Positions 32,833-41,534 of a stretch of 64,000 nt of DNA are shown one piece after another. The position numbers and the translations under genes are program-made. The stretch lies in NCBI GenBank assembly GCA_965115825.1, contig OZ220464.1, forward strand, positions 372,001 through 436,000, written 5' to 3'. Positions within the stretch are counted from its first letter, which is position 1. Every line of letters starts with the position of its first letter. A model generated the notes under the pieces. The model did not search any database and was not told the origin of the DNA. It saw only the letters and a program-made list of their open reading frames with translations. The DNA comes from Bin87 sp965115825 (GTDB lineage Bacteria > Chloroflexota > Dehalococcoidia > Lucifugimonadales > UBA3495).

Positions 32833-34212
32833 TTATTGCCGGTATTCCTGATCGTAATCTGCCGTCCACCCTAATTCTACCTGCCGGGCCAGCGGTACGG
32901 CGGAGGGTGTCTGCGCGCCGGTGAGGGCCTCGCCTACTGCGCCGGCGGCCTCCAGTTCCGCGATTTCTCCGTCGTCCATGCCCAGCACCTGGGACAGCGC
33001 ATAGCGGTTGTCTTGTCCCAGCAGCGGGGCCGACTTGCGGATACGCACGTCGCTGCCCGACATCCGCCAGCCGCGGCTCACGTACTCCCGCCGGCCCAAC
33101 CCGGTGGTTGCGTCGTGCTCTACGGATTCAAAATAGCCGCGGTGCCGAAAGTGCGGGTCGCTGAGCAAATCCCGACCGTCGAGCGCCGGGCCGGCAGGAA
33201 CCCCGACACCTTGGAGCAGATTCATCACTTCGTACTTGCTTCTGATGGCAGTCCGGCCGGCGATGATTGCGTCCAGCTCATCCTGGTTCCGGTGGCGGGT
33301 TACCGGGTCGGCAAAGCGCGGGTCGTGAGCCAGTTCCGGCATTTCCAGCGCGCGACACAAGGCTTGCCAATCCGCATCGTCGCGAGCGGCGATAACCACC
33401 CACTGGTCGCTGCCCTGGCAGGGGTAACAGCCGTGGGGCGAAAGGGTTTCGTGGCGATTGCCCATGCGACGCGCGCGCCGTCCATTAAAGGCGAAATCAA
33501 GCAGGCCCTCGCCCATAAAAGAGGCCCCGACCTGGTACATTGCCAGGTCAATCCACATTCCCTGCCCGGTGCGCGCGCGGTGTATCAGGGACACCAGCAC
33601 CGCCAGCTGGGCCGTCCAGCTGGCGAGGAAGTCGGTGTAGGAGTTTGCAATTTTGTTGGGCACGGTTCCCGGCGCGCTGCGGCCGTGGTCGTCCACATCA
33701 AGATAGCCGATAAATGCGCCGGCGCCGTGGGTAGGCTCCAACGCCGTGGCCATAGCTCCGAAGTCGCTCCACGGCCCGGAATGCCCGTAGCCGGTGTTGG
33801 ACACCATAATCAAATCAGGCTTCGCCGTTTTCAGGTTGGGGTAGTCCAGCCCAAAGCGTCGCATGACGCGAGGGGTGAAGTTCTCCAGCACAACGTCGGA
33901 CACGGACACCAGCCGGCGCAGCACAGCCAGAGCGGCCTCCGAGCGCAAGTCGAGCGTAACGCTGAGCTTGCCCCGATTCAGCGTGTGAAAGGTGCCGCCC
34001 CGTTCGTAGAAGAGTTCGCCAGGTTCGTTGTCGGGATAAGGGCCGTTGAGGGTGCGGGTGGTATCCACAAAGGCGTTGTGGTGGGTTTCCACCTTGATGA
34101 CCTCGGCGCCCATGTCGGCAAGGTACGCGCCGCAGTAAGGCATGGCGAAAACCCGGCTGAGGTCAAGCACTCGGATCCCGGCCAGCGGCAGGGTCGCTTT
34201 TGGTGTGGTCAT
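32833..34212 (-). CDS. CaiB/BaiF CoA-transferase, catalytic-type (A) subunit
   Basis: 459 aa. GIRVLDLSRVFAMPYCGAYL, LADMGAEVIKVE, VVLENFTPRVMRRFG and MVSNTGYGHSGPW are family features; the last two are also found almost unchanged in the gene at 46269. The position of the catalytic Asp is filled (YTDFLASW), followed by TGQGMWIDLAMYQ. ATG overlaps the stop of the B-type gene by ATGA, and both follow a hot-dog dehydratase, so a catabolic acyl-CoA operon is likely. Probably works as a heteromer with the B-type subunit. Substrate unknown. Confidence 0.88.
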   Translation of the reverse strand: MTTPKATLPLAGIRVLDLSRVFAMPYCGAYLADMGAEVIKVETHHNAFVDTTRTLNGPYPDNEPGELFYERGGTFHTLNRGKLSVTLDLRSEAALAVLRRLVSVSDVVLENFTPRVMRRFGLDYPNLKTAKPDLIMVSNTGYGHSGPWSDFGAMATALEPTHGAGAFIGYLDVDDHGRSAPGTVPNKIANSYTDFLASWTAQLAVLVSLIHRARTGQGMWIDLAMYQVGASFMGEGLLDFAFNGRRARRMGNRHETLSPHGCYPCQGSDQWVVIAARDDADWQALCRALEMPELAHDPRFADPVTRHRNQDELDAIIAGRTAIRSKYEVMNLLQGVGVPAGPALDGRDLLSDPHFRHRGYFESVEHDATTGLGRREYVSRGWRMSGSDVRIRKSAPLLGQDNRYALSQVLGMDDGEIAELEAAGAVGEALTGAQTPSAVPLARQVELGWTADYDQEYRQ

Positions 34213-35438
34213 ATCGCCCCCAAAGCCCGCAGCTGCGTCAATTCTTGGGCGGAGCGCCCCAGCTCATCGCCGTAGATTTCCCGGTTGTGCTGGCCCAGCA
34301 GCGGGGCGGGACGATGCGCGTCATACTCCATACCGGACAGCTTCGGCCCCATGCCCGGGTAATCGGCTGCGCCGGCCACGGGATGGCTGACCGTTCGGAA
34401 AAACTCGCGCTCGCGCAGGTGGGGGCACTGCTGCAAATCGCCCGCGTCCTGCGCCATGCCGAACACCAGCCGACGCTCCCCCGACGCCTGATGCAGGGCC
34501 TTTTTATCCCATCGGGCCAACCCTTTTATGAGCAAATCGTAAATCTCCTCTCCGTGCTCAATCCGTCCGGAACCGGAGGCGAACCGTTCGTCGTACAGGC
34601 CCGGCTCGCCAATCAGCTCAGCCACCGTGCTCCACGGCTGGGATCCCTGCACTGAAGGGATGACGTAGCCGTCTCGGGCCGGCATCAACTCTTCGAAGCC
34701 CGAGCCGCGCACCGGACGCCTCCCCTTGATGGCGCCCATGTAGCTGTAATAAGGAACCGCCTGCACCAGATGCGATGCCAGACATTCCACGGTGGACACG
34801 TCGATAGCCTGGCCCAGGCCGGCGCCCGTATCTTGGAACAGGGTTGCCTGGAACAGGGCCGCCGCCGTGGCTACCGCAGCGTTGACGCCGGCCACGTAAA
34901 AAGACTGATGCAGCGCGTGGCGCAGCGGCTCCCGGTCGGAATCTCCGGAATGATACATCAGCCCGCTGAACGCAGCGGCAACGATATCGGTCGCCGCAAA
35001 GTCGCGGTACGGCCCGGTCTGTCCGAAGGGAGTTATGGATGTAATAACCAGATTGGGGCAACGTTGGGATAGATATTCAGCCTCCAGCATCGCTGTCGGT
35101 TTTCCGTCCGGCGGGTAGTTTTCCACCAGCGCGTCGGCGGTTTGCAGCAGCTCGGCCAGCAGGCCGGCGCCGGCGGTGGTTGTCGGGTCGAGCGTGATAC
35201 CACGCTTGTTGGTGTTAAGGTAGAGAAAGGGTATGCTCTTGTCGGGGTGGGGATCGTCGCCCACGAACGGCCCCATCCGACGGGCTGCATCGCCGCTTCC
35301 TGCCGGTTCCACCTTGATGACGTCGGCGCCGTAGTCAGCCAGCAGTTTGGCGCAGAAAGGAGCGGACACATACCCGCCCAGCTCCAATACCCTGACGCCG
35401 CTGAGCGGCAGCAGCCGGGGAGGGCGCGAGGCTACCAC
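34209..35438 (-). CDS. CaiB/BaiF CoA-transferase, B-type subunit lacking the catalytic Asp
   Basis: 409 aa from GTG at 35438, which follows GGGAGGGGGAAGC and overlaps the dehydratase stop by 7 bases. GVRVLELGGYVSAPFCAKLLADYG, VIKVEPAGSGDAARRMGP and TPFGQTGPYRDF fit the family. Where the catalytic Asp is expected (D-x-x-G before the long helix) the sequence reads QSFYVAGVN, with Tyr. The paralogue at 47646 also has Tyr here. It may therefore be a non-catalytic partner of the A-type subunit whose gene follows immediately. Confidence 0.85.
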   Translation of the reverse strand: MVASRPPRLLPLSGVRVLELGGYVSAPFCAKLLADYGADVIKVEPAGSGDAARRMGPFVGDDPHPDKSIPFLYLNTNKRGITLDPTTTAGAGLLAELLQTADALVENYPPDGKPTAMLEAEYLSQRCPNLVITSITPFGQTGPYRDFAATDIVAAAFSGLMYHSGDSDREPLRHALHQSFYVAGVNAAVATAAALFQATLFQDTGAGLGQAIDVSTVECLASHLVQAVPYYSYMGAIKGRRPVRGSGFEELMPARDGYVIPSVQGSQPWSTVAELIGEPGLYDERFASGSGRIEHGEEIYDLLIKGLARWDKKALHQASGERRLVFGMAQDAGDLQQCPHLREREFFRTVSHPVAGAADYPGMGPKLSGMEYDAHRPAPLLGQHNREIYGDELGRSAQELTQLRALGAI

Positions 35439-36502
35439 GCTTCCCCCTCCCAGGCCAGCGGGAGCGACTGGCCGCGCTTCGGCAGGATGACAGTGGCCGT
35501 GCCGGACGCCGTTTCATGTCCCCTGTCGTTTTGCAGAGCGACGGCGCAGTCCACATATCCGTAACCATCCACTTCGCGCTTGGCGGTAACCACCCCGGAG
35601 GCGGTGAGCGTATCGCCGGGAAAGTCCATCCCCCTGTGCTCCACGTAGAACCGCTTGAACCACCCCTCTTCGCCCGCAAAGTCCAGCAGCAGCTGCCCCA
35701 GATACTGATTTTTCAAGGAGCCGTTAACCACCACGTTGGGCAGACCCTGGTAGAGTTGAGCAAACGGCAAGTCCCAGTGAATGCGCGCGTAATTCCCGTT
35801 GGCGGCGGCCCATCGTACCAAGTGAGTTGTAGTCATCGGGCCTTTCACCACCGGCGGCAGGTCGTCGCCAACGGATACGTCATTAAAACGTCGCTGCCCG
35901 GCGGGGGCTGACGTCGGCTTGGGCAGAATCACCTCCGGATCCGGCGGGGAAACGCCTACGGTAGTCAAGTCGGCGGCTACCTGGGCCACGTCGGTGGGCC
36001 TCTCCCCGGCGGGCAAGGCGCGATGGATGCTGACTCGGCGGGCCCGGCTGAGCTCCGCGGCGTGCTGGTCGCGCTGCGTTTCCTCTCGGACGATAAACAC
36101 CAAGGCCCCGGAACGGCCCTGCTTCTCGAAAATGTCCAGGATGCGGAACTGCCGCGTAACCCAGCTTCCCACGCGGGCCGGCGCCAGAAACTGCCAGTCG
36201 CTGCCGCCGTTCAGTCCGTAGCTGTTGAATGGCAGCGGCACCTCAAAATGCCATTCCTGCCCGGCGCCAAAGTAGCCGATGGGGGGCGCAATGTCCTTCC
36301 ATGCGGCCAGAGGCGGGCAGAGTAGGCCGCCGAAACGGCTCTTTTCCGCATAGTCGGGGTCAACGTACAGCGGATTGTAGTCCTCAATGGCGTCGGCTAC
36401 GTCGCAGGCCATCTCCGCGCTGATGGGAAAGCGATTGCGTTCGGGTTCCGACTCCAGGCCGATTAGGGCCTTTATCTCCTCGGTAATCAGACTGTCCGGC
36501 AT
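35432..36502 (-). CDS. MaoC-like / FAS1-type hot-dog dehydratase
   Basis: 356 aa from the ATG at 36502 (AAGGAG upstream). Two hot-dog domains: an N-terminal one (AIEDYNPLYVDPDYAEKSRFGGLLCPPLA), which is the FAS1 dehydratase-like half, and a C-terminal one (RRFNDVSVGDDLPP, HLVRWAAANGNYARIHWD, NVVVNGSLKNQYLGQLL). These hydrate or dehydrate enoyl-CoA/3-hydroxyacyl-CoA type substrates. First gene of the operon with the two CoA-transferase subunits, so it probably acts on the same acyl-CoA. Confidence 0.85.
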   Translation of the reverse strand: MPDSLITEEIKALIGLESEPERNRFPISAEMACDVADAIEDYNPLYVDPDYAEKSRFGGLLCPPLAAWKDIAPPIGYFGAGQEWHFEVPLPFNSYGLNGGSDWQFLAPARVGSWVTRQFRILDIFEKQGRSGALVFIVREETQRDQHAAELSRARRVSIHRALPAGERPTDVAQVAADLTTVGVSPPDPEVILPKPTSAPAGQRRFNDVSVGDDLPPVVKGPMTTTHLVRWAAANGNYARIHWDLPFAQLYQGLPNVVVNGSLKNQYLGQLLLDFAGEEGWFKRFYVEHRGMDFPGDTLTASGVVTAKREVDGYGYVDCAVALQNDRGHETASGTATVILPKRGQSLPLAWEGEAW

Positions 36503-36733
36503 CAAACTGCTCCTTATGGAGGGACGCGTGCTGGAAGAACACGCAGATTAGCGCAGAGATTGTAGCCAAAGCAGCCGCATAGTACAAACGGATGCCGCCC
36601 GTCGTTCCTTCCCGCCGGCGTCGGTTTTGACATCGTTCCGGGCTTTTTGTACCATCGAACGGAACAGTCCCCGAACAGTCAGCCTCTGCATTGCATTGTC
36701 AGACGTCAACAGACGTCCAGGAGTTTTACGCCA

Positions 36734-37339
36734 ATGGTTACCCGAGGATTTTTTGGCCGGCGCCGGGAAACCCCGCCGCGTCCCATCCCGCCCGGGCAGT
36801 ATCTGGAGCGCGGCTTCCCGGTGCTTACCGCCGGCCCCACCCAGCGGATTCCGTTGGACGAATGGACTTTCACCCTGGCCGACGTTGACGGCAACCCCCT
36901 GAGTCAATGGAACTGGCAGGAGTTCCGCAGCCTGCCCGAGACCGAAATGCACACCGACATCCACTGCGTTACCAAGTGGAGCAAGCTCGATACAAGCTGG
37001 AAGGGCGTAACCGTTGATGACCTGCTGGCGGCGGCCGGCGTAACCGACCCGACCCCGTATCTGATGGCCTTCTGCTACGGCGGCTACACTACCAACCTGC
37101 CCACTTGGGACGCCCTGGACGGCCGCGGCATGGTCGCCTTTGAATTTGACGGCCAGCCCATCGCGCCGGAGCACGGCGGCCCGGCCCGACTGTTGGTTCC
37201 GCATCTGTACTTCTGGAAATCCGCCAAGTGGCTGCGCGGCATCCGCTTTATGTCCCAGGACCACCCCGGCTTCTGGGAGCAGTACGGCTACCATATGTAC
37301 GGCGACCCCTGGAAAGAGCAACGCTATTGGGGCGACTAG
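36734..37339 (+). CDS. Sulfite oxidase-like molybdopterin oxidoreductase
   Basis: 201 aa from the ATG at 36734 (AGGAG about 12 bases upstream; the frame runs on to 36647). Single oxidoreductase molybdopterin-binding domain of the sulfite oxidase/MsrP type: the molybdenum-ligating Cys is in DIHCVTKWSKLDTSWKGV, followed by MAFCYGGYTTNLP, EHGGPARLLVPHLYFWKSAKW and GYHMYGDPW. No signal peptide or twin-Arg export motif is seen, so likely cytoplasmic. Its last codons overlap the start of the reductase gene; the pair probably forms an electron-transfer complex. Confidence 0.88.
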   Translation: MVTRGFFGRRRETPPRPIPPGQYLERGFPVLTAGPTQRIPLDEWTFTLADVDGNPLSQWNWQEFRSLPETEMHTDIHCVTKWSKLDTSWKGVTVDDLLAAAGVTDPTPYLMAFCYGGYTTNLPTWDALDGRGMVAFEFDGQPIAPEHGGPARLLVPHLYFWKSAKWLRGIRFMSQDHPGFWEQYGYHMYGDPWKEQRYWGD

Positions 37340-38118
37340 ACGCTGCATCGCCGCCATCGGCCTGGCAACTCGCCACCGTTGAGCGCGTAGTCATTGAGAC
37401 GTACCGGGCCGGAACCTACACGCTCCGCCTCGCCGAGCCGCGTCCGTTTCTTGCCGGGCAGCGCTACGACGTCCGCCTCACCGCTCCCGACGGTTATCAG
37501 GCGCAGCGCTCCTACTCCATAGCCTCCGCGCCGTCGGACGCGCCCGACCGCATCGACCTTACGGTGGAGCTCATTCCCGACGGTGAGGTATCTCCGTACT
37601 TCCATGAAGTCCTGCGGCCGGGCGATGTGTTGGAAGTCCGCGGGCCCATCGGTGGCCCTTTCACCTGGCGACCCGAAATGGGCGGGCCTCTGCTGCTGCT
37701 GGCCGGCGGTTCCGGCGTTGTGCCGCTGCGCTCCATCCTGGCCCACGGTGAGGCTGTCCGACGACAGCAGCCGGCCCTGCTGCTGTATTCCGCCCGCGCG
37801 CCGGAGGACATCATCTATCGGGACTGGCTCGATACGCTGGCCGCCGCCGCGGCCAATGTCGCCGTCCGCTACGCTTTCACCCGCCGTCAGCCGGCCGGCT
37901 GGCTCGGCTATGCCCGCCGCGTTGACGCTGCGATGCTGCGCGACTGTATCCGCGGGCTGCGGGAGTTGGATGGCGGAGAGGACGCCGGCCATCCCGGCCA
38001 CCCCTTATGCTACCTTTGCGGCCCTACCGGGTTCGTGGAAACCGCCGCCGACGCGCTGCTGGCCGTCGGGATGCCCGAGGCTGTAATCCGCGCCGAGCGC
38101 TTTGGCCCCACCGCCTGA
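37327..38118 (+). CDS. Ferredoxin/flavodoxin reductase-like FAD/NAD(P)-binding protein
   Basis: 263 aa if translation begins at TTG 37327, which overlaps the molybdoenzyme stop and would be coupled to it; an upstream ATG (37228) would lie deep in the preceding gene. FAD site RSYSIASAP, then GPIGGPFTWRP, NAD(P)-binding LLLAGGSGVVPLRSILAH, and LCYLCGPTGFVE near the C-terminus. No [2Fe-2S] domain follows. It probably passes electrons to or from the molybdopterin protein, as in similar two-gene units in actinobacteria. Confidence 0.85.
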   Translation: MGRLDAASPPSAWQLATVERVVIETYRAGTYTLRLAEPRPFLAGQRYDVRLTAPDGYQAQRSYSIASAPSDAPDRIDLTVELIPDGEVSPYFHEVLRPGDVLEVRGPIGGPFTWRPEMGGPLLLLAGGSGVVPLRSILAHGEAVRRQQPALLLYSARAPEDIIYRDWLDTLAAAAANVAVRYAFTRRQPAGWLGYARRVDAAMLRDCIRGLRELDGGEDAGHPGHPLCYLCGPTGFVETAADALLAVGMPEAVIRAERFGPTA

Positions 38119-38123
38119 CCCGC

Positions 38124-38819
38124 TCAGAATCCGGTAGCCAGGCTCGCGAGCCATTGGGCCGCCGGCAGTACCGTCGCCCACAGAATGCCGGGCCGCAGTA
38201 CGTAGTCCGATGCAATCAGCGCGACCAGCAGAAGCGGGGCGAATCGCTGAAACCGTTGGTGGGTTTCCGATGCCCCCGACGGCAGCAAGGCCGACAGTAT
38301 GCGATACCCCGCCATAGGCGACAGAGGGAGCAGCTGGAACACCGCCTGCAACAGGTTGTAGATAACCAGCAGTCCGACAATATCGGAGATTCCCGACCGC
38401 AATCCCCCGGTCATTACCAGTGTCAGGCTGTCCGGAGAGGGTATGGCCCACGCCAGCCATCCGGCCTTGACCGGAGTTGCCAGAAGGAACGCCAGGCTCA
38501 CGTTCCCCAGAGGGCCGGCCGCCGCAATGGCAACCGAAGGCCAACGTCCCTGGCGTCCCGTCTCCCCCGGCAGAGGGCGACCCCAGCCGAAGCCCGAAAC
38601 CGCGGCCAGGATCAGCCCCACCGCATCCAGGTGCCGCAGAGGACTGCCCAACACCCGGCCCTGGGCTCGGGGCGCCGGGTCTCCGAACACCGTCGCCGCT
38701 ACTGCCTGGAACCATCCGCCGGCCCAGGTGGCGACGGCGCCGGCAAATAGGCAGAGCGCCGCCAGCCGGATGAAAGCGGCAATATCGCCCGGAAGCAGGT
38801 TGACCGAGGAAATCAGCAT
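38124..38819 (-). CDS. Site-2 protease (M50) family protein, catalytic residues lost
   Basis: 231 aa, about six membrane helices. The family context is clear: FGDPAPRAQGRVLGSPLRHLDAVG and GFGWGRPLP correspond to the conserved LGDPTARxxGRLTLNPLxHxDxxG and GFGWxKPVP. But the zinc-binding HEFAH is replaced by GGWFQ (residues 34-38), and the third ligand Asp in LPxxPLDG is Ala (LPLSPMAG, residue 170). It should therefore be proteolytically inactive, an intramembrane pseudoprotease. Convergent with the reductase gene; 80 bases downstream of a PaREP1-like gene. Confidence 0.8.
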   Translation of the reverse strand: MLISSVNLLPGDIAAFIRLAALCLFAGAVATWAGGWFQAVAATVFGDPAPRAQGRVLGSPLRHLDAVGLILAAVSGFGWGRPLPGETGRQGRWPSVAIAAAGPLGNVSLAFLLATPVKAGWLAWAIPSPDSLTLVMTGGLRSGISDIVGLLVIYNLLQAVFQLLPLSPMAGYRILSALLPSGASETHQRFQRFAPLLLVALIASDYVLRPGILWATVLPAAQWLASLATGF

Positions 38820-38898
38820 GGAAGGCGCTTATTGTACGCCATCGCCGCGATACGAACCCTGCGATTGAGGGTGAGTTCTGCGGACTGTCCGGGATTGC

Positions 38899-39351
38899 TC
38901 AACCCGGCTCAATCCATTCGGCAAAGGACAGGCCGTCAGTATATTCCGCCGGCAGCAATCCCCACAGGATTTCCAGCAGCGGGCGCACATCCTCCAGGGC
39001 GAATCGGGCGAGCTCCGAATTCATAAAGACTTCGTAGAAATTGCCATGGAGGCGTTCAGCGGCAGCTAGGCCGCGGGCAATATCCTGCCCCCGCTGGGGC
39101 ATTTCCTCAACCAACGCCGCAATCACGCCCCGGACGGCTTCATGGTCGTAATGCTCCCACTCGCGCAGCGTTGCCACGGCTTTGGTCAGCTGCGCTACCG
39201 CCCCCCAGCCCTTTTCGCCGGCTTGGCATACGTCTCCTTCCGCAAGATGCGCCGGCCATTTTGACCAGTATTCACGCGCCTGCGCCAAATGCTTGCTGAT
39301 GCGAGCGTCACGCCGGCCTGGCGCTTCCGGGCGTCTTATTCGCGGCGACAC
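38899..39351 (-). CDS. PaREP1/HEPN-like protein B
   Basis: 150 aa, GTG start at 39351 with AGGG upstream. All-helical. HLAEGDVCQAGEKGWGAVAQLTKAVA, and LHGNFYEVFMNSELARFALEDVRPLLEIL match the PaREP1 family (HEPN-like helical bundle): the QAxEKGWGAxAQ and LHxNFYE motifs are shared with the gene at 40968. HEPN proteins are often RNases or nucleotide-binding, but the RNase motif R-x4-6-H is not evident. It follows ferritin-like gene B, as gene A is followed by its own PaREP1 protein. Role unknown. Confidence 0.8.
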   Translation of the reverse strand: MSPRIRRPEAPGRRDARISKHLAQAREYWSKWPAHLAEGDVCQAGEKGWGAVAQLTKAVATLREWEHYDHEAVRGVIAALVEEMPQRGQDIARGLAAAERLHGNFYEVFMNSELARFALEDVRPLLEILWGLLPAEYTDGLSFAEWIEPG

Positions 39352-39397
39352 TTGATGCCCTTTACCCCATGTTCCCGCGATTTGGTTGCATATCGCC

Positions 39398-40597
39398 TTA
39401 CTGCTGCAACGCCGCCGCCAGGTCGGGATGCAGGGCAGCCTCTGCCTTGTCGATGCCCACGTATTGCAGCCGAGCCACGTACTGGCGCACGTAGTCGGAG
39501 CGCAGCCGCGCCACCGCCGTCATACCCTGTCTCATAGTGCTCACCGAGCCGCCGGCGATGATTGCCAGCGCCTCCCACAGCGCCGGATCGTTCAGCTCCC
39601 CGGCCATATCTTTCTCAATGGAGCCGAGGATGCGCCGCAGGGAAAGCCCGAAGTCAACGCCTTTCACCGCCACCGTCAATTTCAGCATCCCCATGCCGTA
39701 GGCCAGATGTCGCGCCTTGTCTTGCAGGCAGAGGCTGAATATCCTGCGGTCAACCGAGTTGGACGCGAAGTGCGCGCCGAAGCGGTACAGCAGCAGCGTC
39801 AGCGTACCCCGCGCCAGGTACATTGAAACGGCCACCTCCGGCCATCCCGCCCGGGTTTCCACCATGCGCCGGTTCATCATCCCCGGCGATTCCAGCCCCA
39901 GGGCGCCGCCGTTGCAGAGCGCGCGCCGGCGCATTGTCTCAAAATGCCGCGCCCCGTCAAACCCCTGCGTAGCCAGAAACATTTTGGGTTCAATGTAAGC
40001 GTAGTTCATGCGATGCAGCCACTGCCCGATAGTGTCAATCTCGGCGGTGGCGTGCTGTCCCAGCTCAGTGCAAAGCTGGCGCCATGCCAGTTCAAAGTCC
40101 TCGGCATGCTCCGGCAGCATATCCCACAGGATGTCCTGTGTTGCATTCCAGCGCCGCTGGATCCCTTCCTCGTAAAGGGCTGCGGCGTTGTCCGACCACA
40201 GCTCATCCTTGCGGTTCACCGAGTAGTTATCCAGCCGCGGCATCCCCGGAGTGGCGTAGGATCCCCGGGGCATCCGCGTCATCTCCCTGCTTTCGTCGGG
40301 GATTTCTCCGTACACTCCGATGGCGATGGACTCCACCGTCAGCCCGTGCGCCGTCAGTGGCGCGCGCACGCCCCACTGCCTGGTGTCCTTCAGCCAGGGA
40401 AACCGCTCGGCCGGCGTAGGTTCAACCTCTGCTTCCGATGGATCGCTGCTCCCCGCATCCGCAACCCTCTGCTGTACCTGGCCGGCCGCCGAGGAGTGAT
40501 AGCGGCCAGTGGGGTCGCTGTCGTCCGCCGGCGCGTTAAGGTTGTCTCCGGGGCCGGTTCCGTTGCTGTCGCTCTGCGAATTGCTCTGCGTAGTCAT
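39398..40597 (-). CDS. Ferritin-like di-iron family protein B, metal ligands lost
   Basis: 399 aa. Soluble helical protein, clearly paralogous to the gene at 41535: KMFLATQGFDGARHFETMRRRALCNGG aligns with its MFLLTQVMDESRHMEVFRKRALANGG. Of the di-iron ligands in protein A, Glu 172, Glu 223 and Glu 253 correspond here to Gly 215, Gly 264 and Lys 294, while both His remain (218 and 297). It is unlikely to bind a di-iron centre. The first 65 residues are a low-complexity Ser/Asp-rich extension. Followed 46 bases on by PaREP1-like gene B. Confidence 0.8.
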   Translation of the reverse strand: MTTQSNSQSDSNGTGPGDNLNAPADDSDPTGRYHSSAAGQVQQRVADAGSSDPSEAEVEPTPAERFPWLKDTRQWGVRAPLTAHGLTVESIAIGVYGEIPDESREMTRMPRGSYATPGMPRLDNYSVNRKDELWSDNAAALYEEGIQRRWNATQDILWDMLPEHAEDFELAWRQLCTELGQHATAEIDTIGQWLHRMNYAYIEPKMFLATQGFDGARHFETMRRRALCNGGALGLESPGMMNRRMVETRAGWPEVAVSMYLARGTLTLLLYRFGAHFASNSVDRRIFSLCLQDKARHLAYGMGMLKLTVAVKGVDFGLSLRRILGSIEKDMAGELNDPALWEALAIIAGGSVSTMRQGMTAVARLRSDYVRQYVARLQYVGIDKAEAALHPDLAAALQQ

Positions 40598-40967
40598 AGT
40601 TGCCTCGCCGTAGTGGAAGAGATGGAAGACTCAATCAAACCGCTGCGCAGTCTGCCGCATCTTCATGTCGGTATTTGCGGAGCAGGCGACCAAAGCACTG
40701 AATAGACAGCGCGACTTTGAGACGTTAGTAGCGTTGTCGCGATTGGCCCCTACAATGGCTGCATGAAGCGTAACTTCCTGAATAATTGACACCACAACGT
40801 ACACAAATGCCGGCTGCGCGTCGGGCATCGTAAGTCTTGTTGCTGTAAGTTCGTTTTCGACGGGGCATAACCTTCAACTTCTAGTCATCGTATGATTTTA
40901 TACTTGCTACTCCCGATAATAAGCGATTCCAACTTACCCAGGAGCCGCTGGACATTTCCCTGCTCGG
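40598..40967. other. Gene-free 370-bp spacer between the two ferritin-like/PaREP1 modules
   Basis: No frame with family resemblance and no RNA gene is seen. Base composition is less GC-rich than the flanks, with short AT-rich stretches near 40780 and 40895. It probably carries the promoter for ferritin-like gene B on the minus strand, but no convincing -35/-10 pair was found. Confidence 0.5.
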
Positions 40968-41522
40968 TTATTGCTTCTTCCGAGTGCAGTTCCAGCAAGC
41001 GATTATGCCAAGCGCCTCCGATGCGTCGCCGATGTTTGCGAACCATCCGCCAAGATCCCATTTATGACCATATTTTCGCGCATCCCCACACCCTCCGGCG
41101 CGATGCACCACAGTGCGCTTGGACCTGCCATTGACATTGACAAGGTAACGCGAGAACTCAATGGGAGGCGCCAGTTGTTCCAGTAAATCCAAGAACTGCC
41201 GGACATCTTCCAGCCCTGCTGCCACGTCCGCGGCGGTGTCCAGGTCTTCATAGAAATTGATATGCAAGCTGTCAGCCACCCGGTACAAGCGCCGGACTTC
41301 GTCATTCTCCATCTCATCCGCCAGCCGGCTGGCCGCCTGCCTGATGAGTTTGTGCCCTTGGTGTCCCCACCCGCGCTGCTCGGCGATTGATTTGAGCATC
41401 TGCGCGGCCGCGCCCCAGCCATTCTCCGACGCCTGCCGCGTGTTGCCTTGTTCAAGATCAGCGAACGCTTGCTCGAGCAGCTCTCGGCTAATGTCCCGGT
41501 AGGTTTGGACTTGCATCGCCAT
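40968..41522 (-). CDS. PaREP1/HEPN-like protein A
   Basis: 184 aa. DLEQGNTRQASENGWGAAAQMLKSIAEQRGW and SLHINFYEDLDTAADVAAGLEDVRQFLDLLEQL carry the same motifs as protein B at 38899. After about residue 135 the two diverge; this protein has an extra basic, Cys- and Trp-containing tail that may be a recent extension. Starts 12 bases after ferritin-like gene A with AGGAAA upstream. The same gene order in both copies implies a functional link. Could bind RNA or nucleotides; not known. Confidence 0.8.
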   Translation of the reverse strand: MAMQVQTYRDISRELLEQAFADLEQGNTRQASENGWGAAAQMLKSIAEQRGWGHQGHKLIRQAASRLADEMENDEVRRLYRVADSLHINFYEDLDTAADVAAGLEDVRQFLDLLEQLAPPIEFSRYLVNVNGRSKRTVVHRAGGCGDARKYGHKWDLGGWFANIGDASEALGIIACWNCTRKKQ

Positions 41523-41534
41523 GTGCGGAGTTTC

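Noticed and set aside
33013..34275. Open frame of 420 codons on the plus strand
   Set aside because: Antisense shadow of the CoA-transferase gene at 32833; high-GC codon usage leaves the opposite frame open.
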